DNA of 64,000 bases from NCBI GenBank assembly GCA_948474755.1, contig CAOLHI010001849.1, positions 124,001-188,000 of the forward strand, written 5' to 3'. The notes below the pieces were generated by a model. It worked only from the letters and a program-made list of their open reading frames with translations, made no database searches and was not told where the DNA came from. Shown here piece after piece: positions 62,972 to 64,000 of this stretch; the first letter of the stretch is position 1, and each line of letters begins with the position of its first letter. The stretch comes from Ctenosaura bakeri. Lineage: Eukaryota > Chordata > Lepidosauria > Squamata > Iguanidae. Both the position numbers and the translations under genes were made by a program.

Positions 62972-63177
62972 CAGTGCACTCGCTTTACATATGGGGGTTC
63001 CATTCCAGGAACACTTGCATAAAATGAAAAATGTGAAGTGCCATGTCCCATTATAGTCAATAGATGCAGTGTGCATGTGCCCACAGCAATGCGGAGAAGG
63101 GTCCAGTGCATCCATTGACTATAATGGTACACAAAGCTTTCATGCACATGGAGGTCACGCAAGAGGAGGGCCCACTG
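62972..63177. mobile_element. MITE with TA duplication
   Basis: Starts CAGTGCACTCGCTTTACATA, ends AAGAGGAGGGCCCACTG, TA on both sides. Internal arms CCATTATAGTCAATAGATGC and TGCATCCATTGACTATAATGG fold back. 206 bp, Tc1/mariner-like. Confidence 0.78.
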
Positions 63178-63184
63178 TATAAAT

Positions 63185-64000
63185 ATTCAGTCCTACTTGA
63201 CTCAAAAATTTCTTCACTTCAGCAGTATCATTTGGGAGGAGGCAGAAAGGCTGGGACTCTTTTCGTTGTTGCTATTTTTATGTAATAGAGTCACAAATCC
63301 TTGCTGATCTGTTACATATCACTCAAAGATTTACCAGCAGATCCAGATTCATCAGCTCTGCTTTAGGCTCCTTGGCACATAACAGCTGGCAACTCTATTT
63401 ATAAGTAACGGAGGTTTGAATCAAAATTAAGGAATCTCCTTTCCCACCGTTACCTTCATAAATAACTGGCAGAATCTTTGTTGATTTCCAGACAATCATC
63501 AAGAGGTATATTAGCTGATGCAGACCTACCTTTCCCCCCACCCTTTATTTAGGCAAGGGTAAAGAAACTTTCAATTCAAGGGCCACATTCAATTTCAAGG
63601 AAGTTCTCAGTAGCCACATTCCATTGTGTATGGGACCAAAAACGTCAGCATATTTCAGCTTAAAAAACTTATTGCCAGTTGTCAAGCCTTTGGAGAAGTC
63701 TTTTACTTCTTAAAGTCAAGAAATCTTTTACAAAAACTGGGGAATCTCCAAGTGATCGCATCAGGAAGAAAGAGACAAGACCATCTGTGGAAGCTTGAAG
63801 ATCATACCAGGATCTTAGGAGGCCTGTATTTCCCCTTGGGGCCTACCTTATGCATAGAGAATGTGTAGCTGTCTAGATGTTGGACTGCAGTTGTTAACAA
63901 GTCAATGGAACATCTGGAAGGTCACATGTTACCCAGACCAGAGTATGTGGTAGGTTTGGAGAGAAGATAATGGAGGATTTTTAGTTTAATGCATTCAAAA
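63185..64000. other. no gene seen
   Basis: No exon or classified repeat recognised up to the end of the window. Confidence 0.4.

Overview
The window is vertebrate nuclear DNA, almost certainly from a squamate reptile (a lizard, or less likely a snake). It carries one recognisable split gene in a large amount of interspersed repeat. Squamate marks are tRNA-derived SINEs with Bov-B-type tails (Sauria-type), 5S rRNA-derived SINEs with the same tail, Bov-B 3' ends, CR1, L2 and L1 LINE relics, and many short foldback DNA transposons. Genus cannot be told from sequence alone.

The gene is a paired-like, aristaless-related homeobox gene on the minus strand, about 8.0-22.2 kb. Five coding exons can be placed by splice sites and reading phase: exon 1 (22195-22108, octapeptide-like motif), exon 2 (21478-21241, start of the homeodomain), exon 3 (15733-15688, the 46-nt homeodomain exon), exon 4 (14826-14541, end of the homeodomain and proline-rich tail) and exon 5 (8243-8009, OAR domain). 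A GC-rich CpG-island-like block covers the promoter and exons 1-2. Layout, OAR and the final Cys residue match vertebrate ARX. Six homeodomain differences from my recollection of ARX and very short exons 1-2 point to a diverged paralogue. As written, exon 4 is one base short: a stop arises 16 nt before its donor, and the frame that joins exon 5 is the one that resumes ARX-like sequence. This is a real lesion or a sequence error.

Region by region: 1-7.9 kb has no gene, with Bov-B, an unclassified repeat and an L1 insertion with a 16-bp target duplication. 7.9-22.2 kb is the homeobox gene, its introns filled with CR1, Sauria SINEs, a Tigger-like element, a hAT element and hairpin MITEs, two of which flank exon 2. 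22.5-28 kb has CR1 nested in a 5S-derived SINE, Bov-B cut by a MITE and a SINE, and more hairpins. 28.3-29.0 kb is a foldback tandem repeat plus microsatellite. 29-64 kb has no supportable gene; it holds CR1, L1, L2 and Bov-B relics, nested hAT elements, a solo retroviral LTR inside a 5S-derived SINE, Tigger-like elements, and three unique-looking blocks that may be conserved regulatory DNA.

The only gene product supported is a nuclear transcription factor; the rest of the window is best read as its introns, flanks and transposon history. Most lesser open frames are chance frames or repeat relics.
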